From the NCBI GenBank assembly GCA_964506075.1, contig CAZDKO010000021.1:1-32861 (forward strand): a stretch of 32,861 bases of DNA. The letters are read 5' to 3'. The notes below the pieces were generated by a model. The model saw only the letters and a program-made list of their open reading frames with translations, was not told the origin of the DNA and did no database searches. Below are positions 8,952 to 16,368 of this stretch, in pieces. The position numbers and the translations under genes were made by a program. Within the stretch, counting starts at the first letter, position 1, and each line of letters opens with the position of its first letter. Source of the DNA: CAZDKO01 sp964506075 [NCBI: uncultured bacterium] (GTDB lineage Bacteria > CAZDME01 > JAYEMH01).

Positions 8952-9227
8952 TCATGCCTTTTTATCTTTAATCTCTTTGAGGCTCCCTTTAATCTTTTCA
9001 ATCTCTTTATTTATTCTTTTTGCCTCATTTATATATTCATTTATAGCCGCTAAATCTATTAATTCAAAAGAATTATCTCTTTTCAGTTCATATATTCTTT
9101 CACCCATGTCCTGAAAACATTTCACATGAGCCTTTTGAAATTTCTTTAACTTTTTCGTTAAATGGTTAACGGCAAACCAGATATAAATCTTATCTTTTAT
9201 CTTTTTTAAAAATTTTCCTGCTTTCAT
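8952..9227 (-). CDS. Small basic coiled-coil protein, unknown function
   Basis: A 91-residue protein lying on the minus strand between two plus-strand tRNA genes. I do not recognise it. The N-terminus is strongly basic (MKAGKFLKKIKDKIYIWF), the middle includes KKLKKFQKAHVKCFQDMGERIYE, and the C-terminal third (about 62-91) is a Lys/Glu-rich likely helix or coiled coil. There is no signal peptide and no clear membrane span, although KIYIWFAV could be amphipathic. The AAGG before the ATG at 9227 is too close to be a normal Shine-Dalgarno, so initiation may be unusual or leaderless. The frame is open over its whole length and is not required by either tRNA, which supports a real gene; comparison with relatives is lacking. 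Confidence 0.55.
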   Translation of the reverse strand: MKAGKFLKKIKDKIYIWFAVNHLTKKLKKFQKAHVKCFQDMGERIYELKRDNSFELIDLAAINEYINEAKRINKEIEKIKGSLKEIKDKKA

Positions 9228-9230
9228 TCC

Positions 9231-9259
9231 TTGACAAATATAAATTTTTTATATAATAT
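9231..9259 (+). promoter_or_regulatory. Probable promoter of tRNA-Leu
   Basis: Perfect TTGACA at 9231-9236 followed by an AT-only run in which TATAAT (9252-9257, spacing 15) and TAATAT (9254-9259, spacing 17) both qualify as the -10. The tRNA starts 16 bases further on. The same AT-rich stretch must also hold the start of the divergent 91-residue gene. Confidence 0.65.
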
Positions 9260-9275
9260 TATACACACAATTTAT

Positions 9276-9361
9276 GCCAGAGTGGCGGAATGGCTTACGC
9301 GGCGGTCTCAAAAACCGTTGACCGAAAGGTCGTGTGGGTTCGACTCCCACCTCTGGCACCA
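9276..9361 (+). tRNA. tRNA-Leu (anticodon CAA), CCA encoded
   Basis: An 86-base class II tRNA. The acceptor stem is GCCAGAG/CTCTGGC, discriminator A at 9358, CCA at 9359-9361. The anticodon arm is GCGGT-CTCAAAA-ACCGT with anticodon CAA at 9309-9311 (reads UUG) and a normal U33. A long variable arm (GACC-GAAA-GGTC) and the T-arm GTGGG-TTCGACT-CCCAC complete the fold. The leuS gene about 2 kb away encodes its synthetase; I see no regulatory link. Confidence 0.97.
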
Positions 9362-9418
9362 AACCCCTTATTTCCTAAGCCAGTATATCAAACTTATAGA
9401 GTTTCTACAATATAAAAC

Positions 9419-9459
9419 ACCCGAAAGCTGTATTAACAGTTCCGGGTCTATCTTTTTTT
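9419..9459 (+). terminator. Rho-independent terminator after tRNA-Leu
   Basis: An imperfect hairpin pairs ACCCGAAAGCTGT (from 9419) with ACAGTTCCGGGT (to 9447), with a small loop, and is followed by a run of seven T at 9453-9459. It lies 57 bases after the tRNA. Read on the other strand the same hairpin could also stop the convergent gene that ends at 9473, although its T tract there is weaker. Confidence 0.65.
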
Positions 9460-9472
9460 GTTGCGAATTCAG

Positions 9473-10102
9473 CTACTCGTATCTTATATCATCCAGATAA
9501 AAAATCAAACCGTCAGGATTATCCTCCAATTTAGCCACCCAGCAAAAACCGCCGCAAATATAAGTTAAATCTTTTCCGGTTAAATCTATAGTATACTGCT
9601 TCCATTCTTTAGTTAAGGTTATCCGGGTAATATAAGCTGCACCCGAATCAGGATAACGGCCAATAATCCCGCCCACTCTGAATTTTTCTATTATCTCTCC
9701 GCCTCTTTCCCCCCGCGCCCAGAAGGTAAGACGTCTGGCGCCGGTTAAATCTAAACTGCCTTCTTTAAACCCCCAGTTATTCGGCGGATTTTGCCAGTAA
9801 ATACCCGCCCATTTAAGTCCGGAATGAGAAGGAACATAAACAATGCGGATACAACTTGAGCCGGAATGGGGGTTTACATTCCAGTCATCATTAAACTTTA
9901 GAGAATTTACGTCTCCCATCCAGCCTGAAGGGCAAAAAAAATTCTGGGGTGAATCTTTATCTAAGTAAACGTAAAACGGCTGAGTGAGAATATCTGTTTC
10001 CGCCCGGAGAGAAGAAGGGAAAAACAATAATATTAATAGGCTGATAAAACAGAATTTATTTAATTTCAAAAGGATTAAAATTCTTTTTGGCAAATATTGC
10101 AT
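9473..10102 (-). CDS. Secreted galactose-binding/CBM-like beta-sandwich protein
   Basis: A 209-residue protein with an N-terminal signal peptide: basic start MQYLPKRILILLKLNK, hydrophobic core FCFISLLILLFF, probable cleavage after SSLRA near residue 33. The mature part of about 175 residues reads as one beta-sandwich of the galactose-binding-like/CBM11-like type, with the typical DLTGARRLTFWARGE (aromatic plus Arg strand), ITLTKEWKQYTIDLTG and a closing IFYLDDIRYE. I see no catalytic domain. The frame is open up to 10225, but the ATG at 10102 (preceded by GGGGA) gives a clean signal peptide; a TTG at 10069 is the alternative. The ATG start overlaps the end of the PilZ-toroid gene by 47 bases, so the two are probably translationally coupled and functionally linked. 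Confidence 0.7.
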   Translation of the reverse strand: MQYLPKRILILLKLNKFCFISLLILLFFPSSLRAETDILTQPFYVYLDKDSPQNFFCPSGWMGDVNSLKFNDDWNVNPHSGSSCIRIVYVPSHSGLKWAGIYWQNPPNNWGFKEGSLDLTGARRLTFWARGERGGEIIEKFRVGGIIGRYPDSGAAYITRITLTKEWKQYTIDLTGKDLTYICGGFCWVAKLEDNPDGLIFYLDDIRYE

Positions 10103-11957
10103 AAACCGTCCCCGCAATACATCCGGTCTGGCGTCCGGATGGAGTCCGCCAGCCATGTCCGGTATCGGCATTCTGATGAGTAGCGTAGGGTAAACAGACC
10201 CCGCCCTGGCCGGTTTTAGAATCACTGTAAATAGTCAATTTATCAAGTTCGGAGAGATAATACTCAGCCTTATCTTCATAAAATTTAGCTTTGGTTAAGT
10301 TTTTTCTTTTAATATAAAAATCACTCATAATTCTAAATGAACCGATCATTTGCGCCGTCCATTCTGAAGAAACAACACCGCCCCGGCCGATATTACGGGC
10401 CTTGGCAAAATCAAAACCGGTAATTTTACTTTCTTCTCCCGAAGGAGAAAAATAAGTAACCGTAACCCGGCAATTCCTTTCGGCAAAATCCAGAATATCG
10501 TCCGGATTCATTCCTTCTTCCTCCAATAAATCCGGACCAAGCGTAGCTATGGCCCAGGCCATGGTATCGGTAGCAATAGTGGCGTCTCCTTTACCCCGGG
10601 TTAGTCTTCTTTCGGCTTTAAGATAGGCGTTCTTATTAAGCCAATTTGAAATTTGGTCAGAAGCTTCCTGGTATTTTTTATCCCTGCTAATCTTATAAAG
10701 ATTCCTAAAAAAGGCGTAAGCGTCCAGATTATGTTCGGTACTAAACCAGCTAACTTTAGGCCCCCCTCTTACGCCGCCTTCCGGGTCTTCACTTTGAATA
10801 GTCATAATCCAATCAGCAATATCTTTTACCAGAGGTAAATAATCTTTATCTCCCGTCTCTTTAATATATTTAATCAGCGCTAATCCAAGCCATATATTAG
10901 GTCCGCTATGGATTACGTATTCAACCACATGGCCGCCGGAGACATCATAAGCATTGGCAAATCCACCGTCGACTCTTTTAGCTTTATTTTTATAAAAATT
11001 AAAAATTTTCTGAGCTGATTTAAAATCATTAAAAAGCAAAAAACATTGAGCGGCCAGAGCCTGGTCGTAAGTAAAGCCCCAGTCTTCTAAAAATTTATCA
11101 CCTTCAAAGCTGATAACTAAACCGGTATTTTTATTCTGCCTTAATTTAAGCCACTCATACATCATTTTTATTGTTTTCTCATCCAGTCTTTTTTTCTTCT
11201 CTTCTATTTCAGTTAATCTCGTCCTGAGAAGAGCTTTCCCTTCTTCAAGGTCTTTTAATTTTCTTTCCAGAGTTTCTATTTCCTGAATCACCGGTTTAAC
11301 CTTCTTTTCAAAAAAATCGTTATTTGAAAGATTTTTTTCGGTTAAACTGGTAAGTTCAGATTGTTTTTCCGCTAATTGATTTTTAAATTCGCTTTCTAAA
11401 TCTTCAATATTAAAAATTCCCTTAAAAACATTGGATTGTTCAGCACCAACCTGTGCCTGCTGGTCCGGTTGCGTTCTACGTTTGTATTCGTTATAACCCA
11501 AAAAAGCAGTGGTTAAAAACATTAAAAACAACGTAGTAACTATCAATTTCTCTCTCCAGCGTAAAAATTTAGCCAGCCTTACCGGGCAGGCTGTTTCAGG
11601 TAAATCAAGATTAAGATAGGAAACACCCAAAAGAAATTTACGCGGATAACCGTCAATTTTTTTTATCCAGACTACCCGGCCATAAATTTCTATCGGACGA
11701 CGGTGAGAAGACAGATTGACATACAGAAGGATTTCGGCTTTTCCGGAGAGACCGGAAAAAACCAGACGTTCTGTTAAATCGTTAACTTCCAAACAAAGTC
11801 CTCCCCGGCTGACATTCCGGGTAAAACCTTGAAGTAAAGAAGAAACATGTTTTTTGGTTTCTGGAGAAACAAAATAAAATTCTACCGGTAAAACGTAAGG
11901 AAGACGAATAAACCTTCTTTTTTCTTGTATAAATTTACTATTTTTCTTTCTCCTCAT
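10056..11957 (-). CDS. PilZ domain - transmembrane - coiled coil - alpha/alpha-toroid (glycosidase-like) composite protein
   Basis: A 633-residue composite protein. Residues 12-120 form a PilZ domain with both c-di-GMP-binding elements: RRFIR (R14xxxR18) and NVSRGG (N48xS50xxG53). Residues about 136-155 are a single membrane span (LIVTTLFLMFLTTAFLGY), 185-265 a coiled coil, and about 285-625 a helical repeat domain with the look of an alpha/alpha-toroid as in many polysaccharide hydrolases and lyases. Conserved-looking segments are GGFANAYDVSGGH (331-343), FSTEHNLDAYAFF (405-417), ATDTMAWAI (462-470), GGVVSSEWTAQM (526-537) and YATHQNADTGHGW (591-603). The predicted topology is PilZ in the cytosol and toroid in the periplasm. 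Enzyme class and catalytic residues are not identified. GAGGGAG precedes the ATG. It lies between pyk and the secreted CBM-like gene. Confidence 0.75.
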   Translation of the reverse strand: MRRKKNSKFIQEKRRFIRLPYVLPVEFYFVSPETKKHVSSLLQGFTRNVSRGGLCLEVNDLTERLVFSGLSGKAEILLYVNLSSHRRPIEIYGRVVWIKKIDGYPRKFLLGVSYLNLDLPETACPVRLAKFLRWREKLIVTTLFLMFLTTAFLGYNEYKRRTQPDQQAQVGAEQSNVFKGIFNIEDLESEFKNQLAEKQSELTSLTEKNLSNNDFFEKKVKPVIQEIETLERKLKDLEEGKALLRTRLTEIEEKKKRLDEKTIKMMYEWLKLRQNKNTGLVISFEGDKFLEDWGFTYDQALAAQCFLLFNDFKSAQKIFNFYKNKAKRVDGGFANAYDVSGGHVVEYVIHSGPNIWLGLALIKYIKETGDKDYLPLVKDIADWIMTIQSEDPEGGVRGGPKVSWFSTEHNLDAYAFFRNLYKISRDKKYQEASDQISNWLNKNAYLKAERRLTRGKGDATIATDTMAWAIATLGPDLLEEEGMNPDDILDFAERNCRVTVTYFSPSGEESKITGFDFAKARNIGRGGVVSSEWTAQMIGSFRIMSDFYIKRKNLTKAKFYEDKAEYYLSELDKLTIYSDSKTGQGGVCLPYATHQNADTGHGWRTPSGRQTGCIAGTVYAIFAKKNFNPFEIK

Positions 11958-12011
11958 TCTCCCTCATCCTGAAAACAATTTTAAAAAATTTATATCATGA
12001 GAGATAAACAA

Positions 12012-13472
12012 TTAAATAATTTCCCTCACCTCGAGTAGATTGGTAGTGCCGGTTAAACCGACGGGTGTCCCGGCTGTAATCACCACCCTATCTCCTTTTT
12101 TAACTAAACCTGTTTTTTTACCCATAATTCTGGCTTTATTTAACATATCATCAATGTTCTTAACCTGTATAATTTTTACCGGAAAAACACCCCAGCTGAG
12201 CTGTAATTCTCTCCAGGTATTATCCTCTGTTGTGACCGCCAGAATCGGAGGCTCCGGCCGAAAACGGCTGACCATCCGGGCGGTACTACCGGAGGTAGTC
12301 GGCGTAATAATTGCCGCTACTTTAAGGTCTGAAGCGACCAGAGAGGCGGCATGAGAAACAGCTTCGGCGACCGAATTTTCACTTAGCAAACAGATTTGTT
12401 TATTCTTTTCCGTCATCAAGGGTAAAAATTTTTCCGTCTCGGTAGCAATTTTAACCATATTTTGAACCGCCCTGACAGGATAACGTCCCAGGGCAGTTTC
12501 TTCCGAAAGCATAACCGCATCGGTCCCGTCTAAAATCGCATTGGTAATATCAGTTACTTCGGCTCTGGTGGGACTCGGATTATTAACCATAGATTCTAAC
12601 ATTTGGGTGGCGGTAATGACCGGTTTGCCGGTTTTATTGCATTGTTTAATAATTTTTTTCTGAACCAAGGCAACTTTTTCTATCGGGACTTCTATCCCTA
12701 AATCTCCCCGGGCAATCATAATGGCGTCAGCGGCATTAATTATGCCGTTTAGATTATCCAGGGCCTCCCGTTTTTCAATCTTGGCAATTAATTTTACCGT
12801 TTTATTTTGTCGTCTGATAAAATTCCTGAATCTTACAATATCACTTGCTTTTCTTATAAAAGAAAGAGCAATAAAATCAACACCTAAACTTAAACCGAAT
12901 TCAAGATATTCTTTATCCTTCAAATTAACGTCCAGAAAAGGGATCTTAAGCCCGGGGAAATTAACCCCTTTCCCGGCTCTTAATTCTCCTCCCTGAACTA
13001 TTAAACATTTAACCTTTTCCTTAAGATTTTCTAAAACTTCAAGTTTAATTAACCCATCATTCATAAAAATAAAATTACCTTTACGCAAATTATTTAAAAC
13101 CCTCGGGACCGAAAGAGAAATAATCTGGCTGTCTCCTTTTACCTGACGCGCCGAAAGAAATAAAAATTCCCCTTCCTTTAAGGTAATCACCTCTTCCTTT
13201 AACTTTCCCACTCTTACCTTGGGCCCGGGAAGATCCTGAATAACGGCTATCGGCCAGTTTAATTCCTGGGAAATCCGGCGGATATTTTCTATTCTTTTTT
13301 TATGTTCTGAAAGTGTACCATGAGAAAAATTAAGACGGAAAACATCAACCCCGGCTTTAATCAGGTTAGTTATCATCTCGGGAGAATCACTGGCCGGGCC
13401 GAGGGTAGCGACGACCTTGGTTCGATTCCAATACTTTTGCAGATATCTCTTCTTAAAAATTTTATTCTTCAT
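12012..13472 (-). CDS. pyk: Pyruvate kinase
   Basis: Transfers phosphate from PEP to ADP, giving pyruvate and ATP, in the cytosol. The 486-residue protein has the TKVVATLGPAS start (18-28), the substrate-binding RLNFSHGT (46-53), the signature IAKIEKREA with the catalytic Lys K231, MIARGDLGIEVP (252-263) with metal/substrate ligands, and ATQMLESM (288-295). The C-terminal regulatory domain ends at LTGTTNLLEVREI; there is no extra PEP-utilising domain. The N-terminus is about 15 residues longer than usual and basic, and no Shine-Dalgarno is close to the ATG (a GGAG lies about 18 bases away), so the true start could be further in. It is in series with the PflX-like gene upstream and the PilZ gene downstream. 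Confidence 0.96.
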   Translation of the reverse strand: MKNKIFKKRYLQKYWNRTKVVATLGPASDSPEMITNLIKAGVDVFRLNFSHGTLSEHKKRIENIRRISQELNWPIAVIQDLPGPKVRVGKLKEEVITLKEGEFLFLSARQVKGDSQIISLSVPRVLNNLRKGNFIFMNDGLIKLEVLENLKEKVKCLIVQGGELRAGKGVNFPGLKIPFLDVNLKDKEYLEFGLSLGVDFIALSFIRKASDIVRFRNFIRRQNKTVKLIAKIEKREALDNLNGIINAADAIMIARGDLGIEVPIEKVALVQKKIIKQCNKTGKPVITATQMLESMVNNPSPTRAEVTDITNAILDGTDAVMLSEETALGRYPVRAVQNMVKIATETEKFLPLMTEKNKQICLLSENSVAEAVSHAASLVASDLKVAAIITPTTSGSTARMVSRFRPEPPILAVTTEDNTWRELQLSWGVFPVKIIQVKNIDDMLNKARIMGKKTGLVKKGDRVVITAGTPVGLTGTTNLLEVREII

Positions 13473-13517
13473 TTTTATTTAAATAAGTGACTCCGTTTAG
13501 CGTCCTGGCGATCTCGC

Positions 13518-14471
13518 TTATAAAAACTCTCCGGCAAATTGTTCCGTATCTTCCGGATTAAATTCTTTTTGAAACCATCCGTTTATAAGACCGGTTTCTT
13601 CTAAAACTCTTCTGGCTTGTTCATATTCAAAATTTGTAATCGGCCGGTCTAAAGGAGGAAAATTTTTGGCTTTAAAAGCCGGGTAATACTGCCGCATCAG
13701 GCTGATATGAATAGAAGGAGAAATCTCCCGTGATAAAAACTCCATCGCCTTTCGTGTTCCTGATAAACCTTCCGGTAAAATCAAATGTCTCACAATTAAC
13801 CCTTGATAAGCTATTCCAGCTTTTATTTTTAGATTCCCTGCCTGGCGGTACATCTCTTTTAAAGCCGTTTTACTAACCGGCCAGTAATCGTGAACGCCGG
13901 AATATTCCCAGGCAACTTCATCGTCGCTATAGCGAAGATCGGCTAAATATATATCAACCACACCCTCCAGTAATTTTAGTGCGGCCATAGATTCATATCC
14001 GCTGGTGTTGTATACTAAAGGGATATCCAGACCTTTTTCAACAGCCAGTTTTAAACTTTCAAGAATCTGAGGGAGAAAATGGGTGGGGCTGACTAAATTA
14101 ATATTATGAGCTCCTCTGTGTTTAAGATCTAACATGAACCCGGCTAATGTTTCCGAAGAGCATTTATTCCCTTTTCCCAACTGGCTGAATAAAAAATTCT
14201 GGCAGTAAATACATTTTAAATTACAATTAGAAAAAAATATAACCCCTGAACCATAATTACCAGAGATGGGCGGTTCTTCCCCTCGATGAATAAGCGTAGA
14301 ATAAACTTGAAGTTCCTTTCCTGACCGACATAAGCCCATCTCATCGATTTTCCGGTTAACGCCACACCCCCGGGGACAGAGACAACAGCTTCTAAGCATT
14401 TCAAAAGCCTGTTCAATCCGCTCCTGCAATTTTCCTTCTTTATATAAAATTACATAACCGGGTAAAAACAT
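13518..14471 (-). CDS. Radical SAM protein, PflX-like (COG1313 family)
   Basis: A 317-residue member of the PflX-like radical SAM family, related to pyruvate formate-lyase activating enzymes but of unknown substrate. The SAM/[4Fe-4S] motif CxxxCxxC is CNLKCIYC (C83, C87, C90). An N-terminal cysteine cluster, CCLCPRGC plus GLCRSG (C29-C48), is typical of the family and could hold a second Fe-S centre or zinc. The start MFLPGYVILYKEGKL aligns with the family, although no Shine-Dalgarno is visible. No pyruvate formate-lyase or other glycyl-radical enzyme is in this window, so a partner cannot be named. It starts 13 bases after the stop of a beta-barrel-like gene and precedes pyk. Confidence 0.85.
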   Translation of the reverse strand: MFLPGYVILYKEGKLQERIEQAFEMLRSCCLCPRGCGVNRKIDEMGLCRSGKELQVYSTLIHRGEEPPISGNYGSGVIFFSNCNLKCIYCQNFLFSQLGKGNKCSSETLAGFMLDLKHRGAHNINLVSPTHFLPQILESLKLAVEKGLDIPLVYNTSGYESMAALKLLEGVVDIYLADLRYSDDEVAWEYSGVHDYWPVSKTALKEMYRQAGNLKIKAGIAYQGLIVRHLILPEGLSGTRKAMEFLSREISPSIHISLMRQYYPAFKAKNFPPLDRPITNFEYEQARRVLEETGLINGWFQKEFNPEDTEQFAGEFL

Positions 14472-14484
14472 AATAAGATAAATC

Positions 14485-15387
14485 TTAAAAAATTAAGGTT
14501 AAAGCGGCCTCCCCCGTTATTTCGTCAACAAACGTTCCTTCAAGGCCCAAAACAAAATCTTCACTCAACTGGTACTTAATCCCGGCAAAAACACCTACAT
14601 TACCGTCTGATTTTGTTTCAATGGTTCTCTTTTCCTCTCCTATGAAATTTCCGTCGGCATCAAAACCTTCAAGTTTAGCTTCATATTTATTTCTAAAATC
14701 AAAATACTTTACGCCCAGATAAGGCTGGAAACTATTGAATCTTTTGGAAAGATAAATAGCCGTTTCCCACTGATGAATTTTCTGTCCGTCTTTATATTCC
14801 ACAGAATCTACTCTTTCCCAGAATCTTTCAATTACGGCCCAATCTTCTATTTTATGTTTTTCCCCCGAATCATGGCGTTTGGTATATTCGGTAGTCCCGT
14901 TTAGAAAGAGAAGATAAGATAGACAAACCCCGATTTCCCAGTTACCCTTCAATTGTAAAATTCTGCTTTTTATTCCTCCACCAGCAGCTCCCCCCCAGTC
15001 ACTTTCAATATTAGTCTGGTTTATTTTGATTCCATTCTCATACCAATCAAGCTGCCAGTCAGAAAGAACACCCCCACCCTGTAAAAAAATCTCTAAATTA
15101 TCAGTTAAATTATAAGACAGAGAAGCTAAACCCAGATAACTTTCTCCTTCTATATCTTGACTCTCTTCACCAGGCATTAATCCGTCCTGTTTAATAAGCT
15201 TTCCGTTTGAATCGTTGCGAGTATAGGTATATTCGTGTAAATTACCTTTATGACGAATATACCTTCCTTCAAAACCGGTGGTAAAAATCCCTTTATCCTG
15301 CCATTCAGTGACGGTCAAGGCTGAAAGTCGAGGAATAGAAATAAATAAAACTAAAAATGCAATTATTAAACTTAATAATATTTTCAT
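14485..15387 (-). CDS. Secreted outer-membrane beta-barrel-like protein, family member 3
   Basis: A 300-residue protein with a signal peptide (MKILLSLIIAFLVLFISIP..LSA, cleavage near residue 23) and alternating polar/hydrophobic beta-strand segments, ending in a terminal Phe (EAALTLIF), the usual outer-membrane barrel C-terminal signature. It is a diverged relative of the two proteins encoded just upstream: the shared C-terminal blocks are FQPYLGVKYFDF, NVGVFAGIKY and LGLEGTFVDE. The start has an AAGGA Shine-Dalgarno 7 bases away but lies only 13 bases after the terminator of the previous gene, so expression probably depends on read-through. Function (porin, adhesin, structural) is unknown. 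Confidence 0.75.
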   Translation of the reverse strand: MKILLSLIIAFLVLFISIPRLSALTVTEWQDKGIFTTGFEGRYIRHKGNLHEYTYTRNDSNGKLIKQDGLMPGEESQDIEGESYLGLASLSYNLTDNLEIFLQGGGVLSDWQLDWYENGIKINQTNIESDWGGAAGGGIKSRILQLKGNWEIGVCLSYLLFLNGTTEYTKRHDSGEKHKIEDWAVIERFWERVDSVEYKDGQKIHQWETAIYLSKRFNSFQPYLGVKYFDFRNKYEAKLEGFDADGNFIGEEKRTIETKSDGNVGVFAGIKYQLSEDFVLGLEGTFVDEITGEAALTLIF

Positions 15388-15400
15388 CTGCTATCCTTAA

Positions 15401-15432
15401 ATAAAAAGCAGGAGTACTTTTCTTACTCCTGC
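15401..15432 (-). terminator. Rho-independent terminator after the second beta-barrel gene
   Basis: A perfect 9-bp stem GCAGGAGTA (15408-15416)/TACTCCTGC (15424-15432) with a 7-base loop. On the minus strand it is followed by TTTTTAT. It lies 29 bases after the stop at 15462 and 13 bases before the next start codon. Confidence 0.8.
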
Positions 15433-15461
15433 CCCACCCACAAAAGAAAAGTCAGTCTTGA

Positions 15462-16217
15462 CTAATAGCTGATTTTTAAACCCACATTAAGCGCTGTCTC
15501 ATCGATAAATCTGCCTTCCAAATTCAAAGCAAAATTTTCATTAAATAAATAGTCAATCCCGACAAATACACCAACGACATCTTTACTGTTAGGTCTTGCC
15601 TCATGGATTGTCCCGTGGTCATCAATTCTTAATTTAGCCTCACAATCCGAATATTTAACCCCCAGGTAAGGAGTATATTGCAAGAGACTATAAGAAACAC
15701 CTAAACTGGCCTGCCATTCTAAATATTTAAATTCTTTTTTAGTAACGTCAGAAACATCGGCTCCGCTTTTTTTAACCGTCTCAATTCCTGGCTCATAAAC
15801 CCGGCAATTGGAATCAAAAGTAACCCGTAAAGTTCCCTCCCCATATTCTTCGGTTTCATAAAGAACCATCTTAAGACCTCCCCCCCAGGCTAAAGCGAGG
15901 TCTGATTCTAGAGTATAATCTTCAGCCGTCCAGCCGTCAACCTTTAAAGCCGCTGTTCCCAGTAAACCGTAAATATCTATAGCCTCTTTGAGGCTAACAC
16001 TGATTTTACCTAAATACCACTGACCTTTAATTTTAGAGTCATCACCGGACAGATCAAAATCCCGACCAAACATAAAATCCACAATTCCTTCGGCTTTAAT
16101 GGGATAGGTGCCTTTAAGAAGAACCGGGTCAGCCGGGTCGCCGGCCGGGGTGGCCTGGCTGATGTTTGTCCATACTAAATTTAATATTAAAACACTCCAA
16201 AATATATATCTTCGCAT
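15462..16217 (-). CDS. Secreted outer-membrane beta-barrel-like protein, family member 2 (tandem duplicate)
   Basis: A 251-residue protein with a signal peptide (MRRYIFWSVLILNLVWTNI..QA, cleavage near 22) and a beta-strand-rich body ending in an aromatic residue (ALNVGLKISY). It is a close paralogue of the gene at 16369-17130, roughly 60% identical by eye; shared blocks include DPADPVLL, IYGLLGTA, LAWGGG, LYETEEYGEG and EGRFIDETALNVGLK. AAAGGGGG is the Shine-Dalgarno. It has its own TTGACA promoter and its own terminator, so it is an independent unit. The role is unknown; an 8- to 12-strand outer-membrane barrel is the likely structure. Confidence 0.8.
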   Translation of the reverse strand: MRRYIFWSVLILNLVWTNISQATPAGDPADPVLLKGTYPIKAEGIVDFMFGRDFDLSGDDSKIKGQWYLGKISVSLKEAIDIYGLLGTAALKVDGWTAEDYTLESDLALAWGGGLKMVLYETEEYGEGTLRVTFDSNCRVYEPGIETVKKSGADVSDVTKKEFKYLEWQASLGVSYSLLQYTPYLGVKYSDCEAKLRIDDHGTIHEARPNSKDVVGVFVGIDYLFNENFALNLEGRFIDETALNVGLKISY

Positions 16218-16258
16218 TTATTCCCCCTTTCATTTCTAATGATATAAAATATATCCAT

Positions 16259-16288
16259 ATTATATTAGGGAATCTTCAACTTTGTCAA
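16259..16288 (-). promoter_or_regulatory. Sigma-70 promoter of beta-barrel gene 2
   Basis: TTGACA (16288-16283), an 18-base spacer and TATAAT (16264-16259) on the minus strand, both hexamers perfect. The expected start is near 16252, a 34-base leader before the ATG. Confidence 0.88.
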
Positions 16289-16309
16289 GGAGATAAACTC
16301 GCTAAATAA

Positions 16310-16346
16310 AAAAGGCAGGAAAGAATTTTATCCTTTCCTGCCTTTT
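16310..16346 (-). terminator. Rho-independent terminator after beta-barrel gene 1
   Basis: A 14-bp stem with core AAGGCAGGAAAG (16312-16323)/CTTTCCTGCCTT (16333-16344), a 9-base loop, and on the minus strand a T run (TTTTTTATTT) beyond it. It lies 22 bases after the stop at 16369 and just before the promoter of the next gene. Confidence 0.88.
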
Positions 16347-16368
16347 AAATAATTAAATAAACACTTTT

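Noticed and set aside
8836-9114. Plus-strand open frames over tRNA-Ala
   Set aside because: They are translations of the tRNA and of the complement of the 91-residue gene; no ribosome binding site and no family resemblance.
9231-9500. Plus-strand open frame of 89 codons over tRNA-Leu
   Set aside because: It begins at the tRNA promoter and reads through the tRNA and its terminator, so it is not a protein gene.
10103-10225. N-terminal extension of the CBM-like gene to 10225
   Set aside because: The added residues have low-complexity shadow character from the overlapping toroid gene and would hide the signal peptide.
12040-12996. Plus-strand open frames over pyruvate kinase
   Set aside because: Antisense shadows of a well-conserved gene with no start signals.
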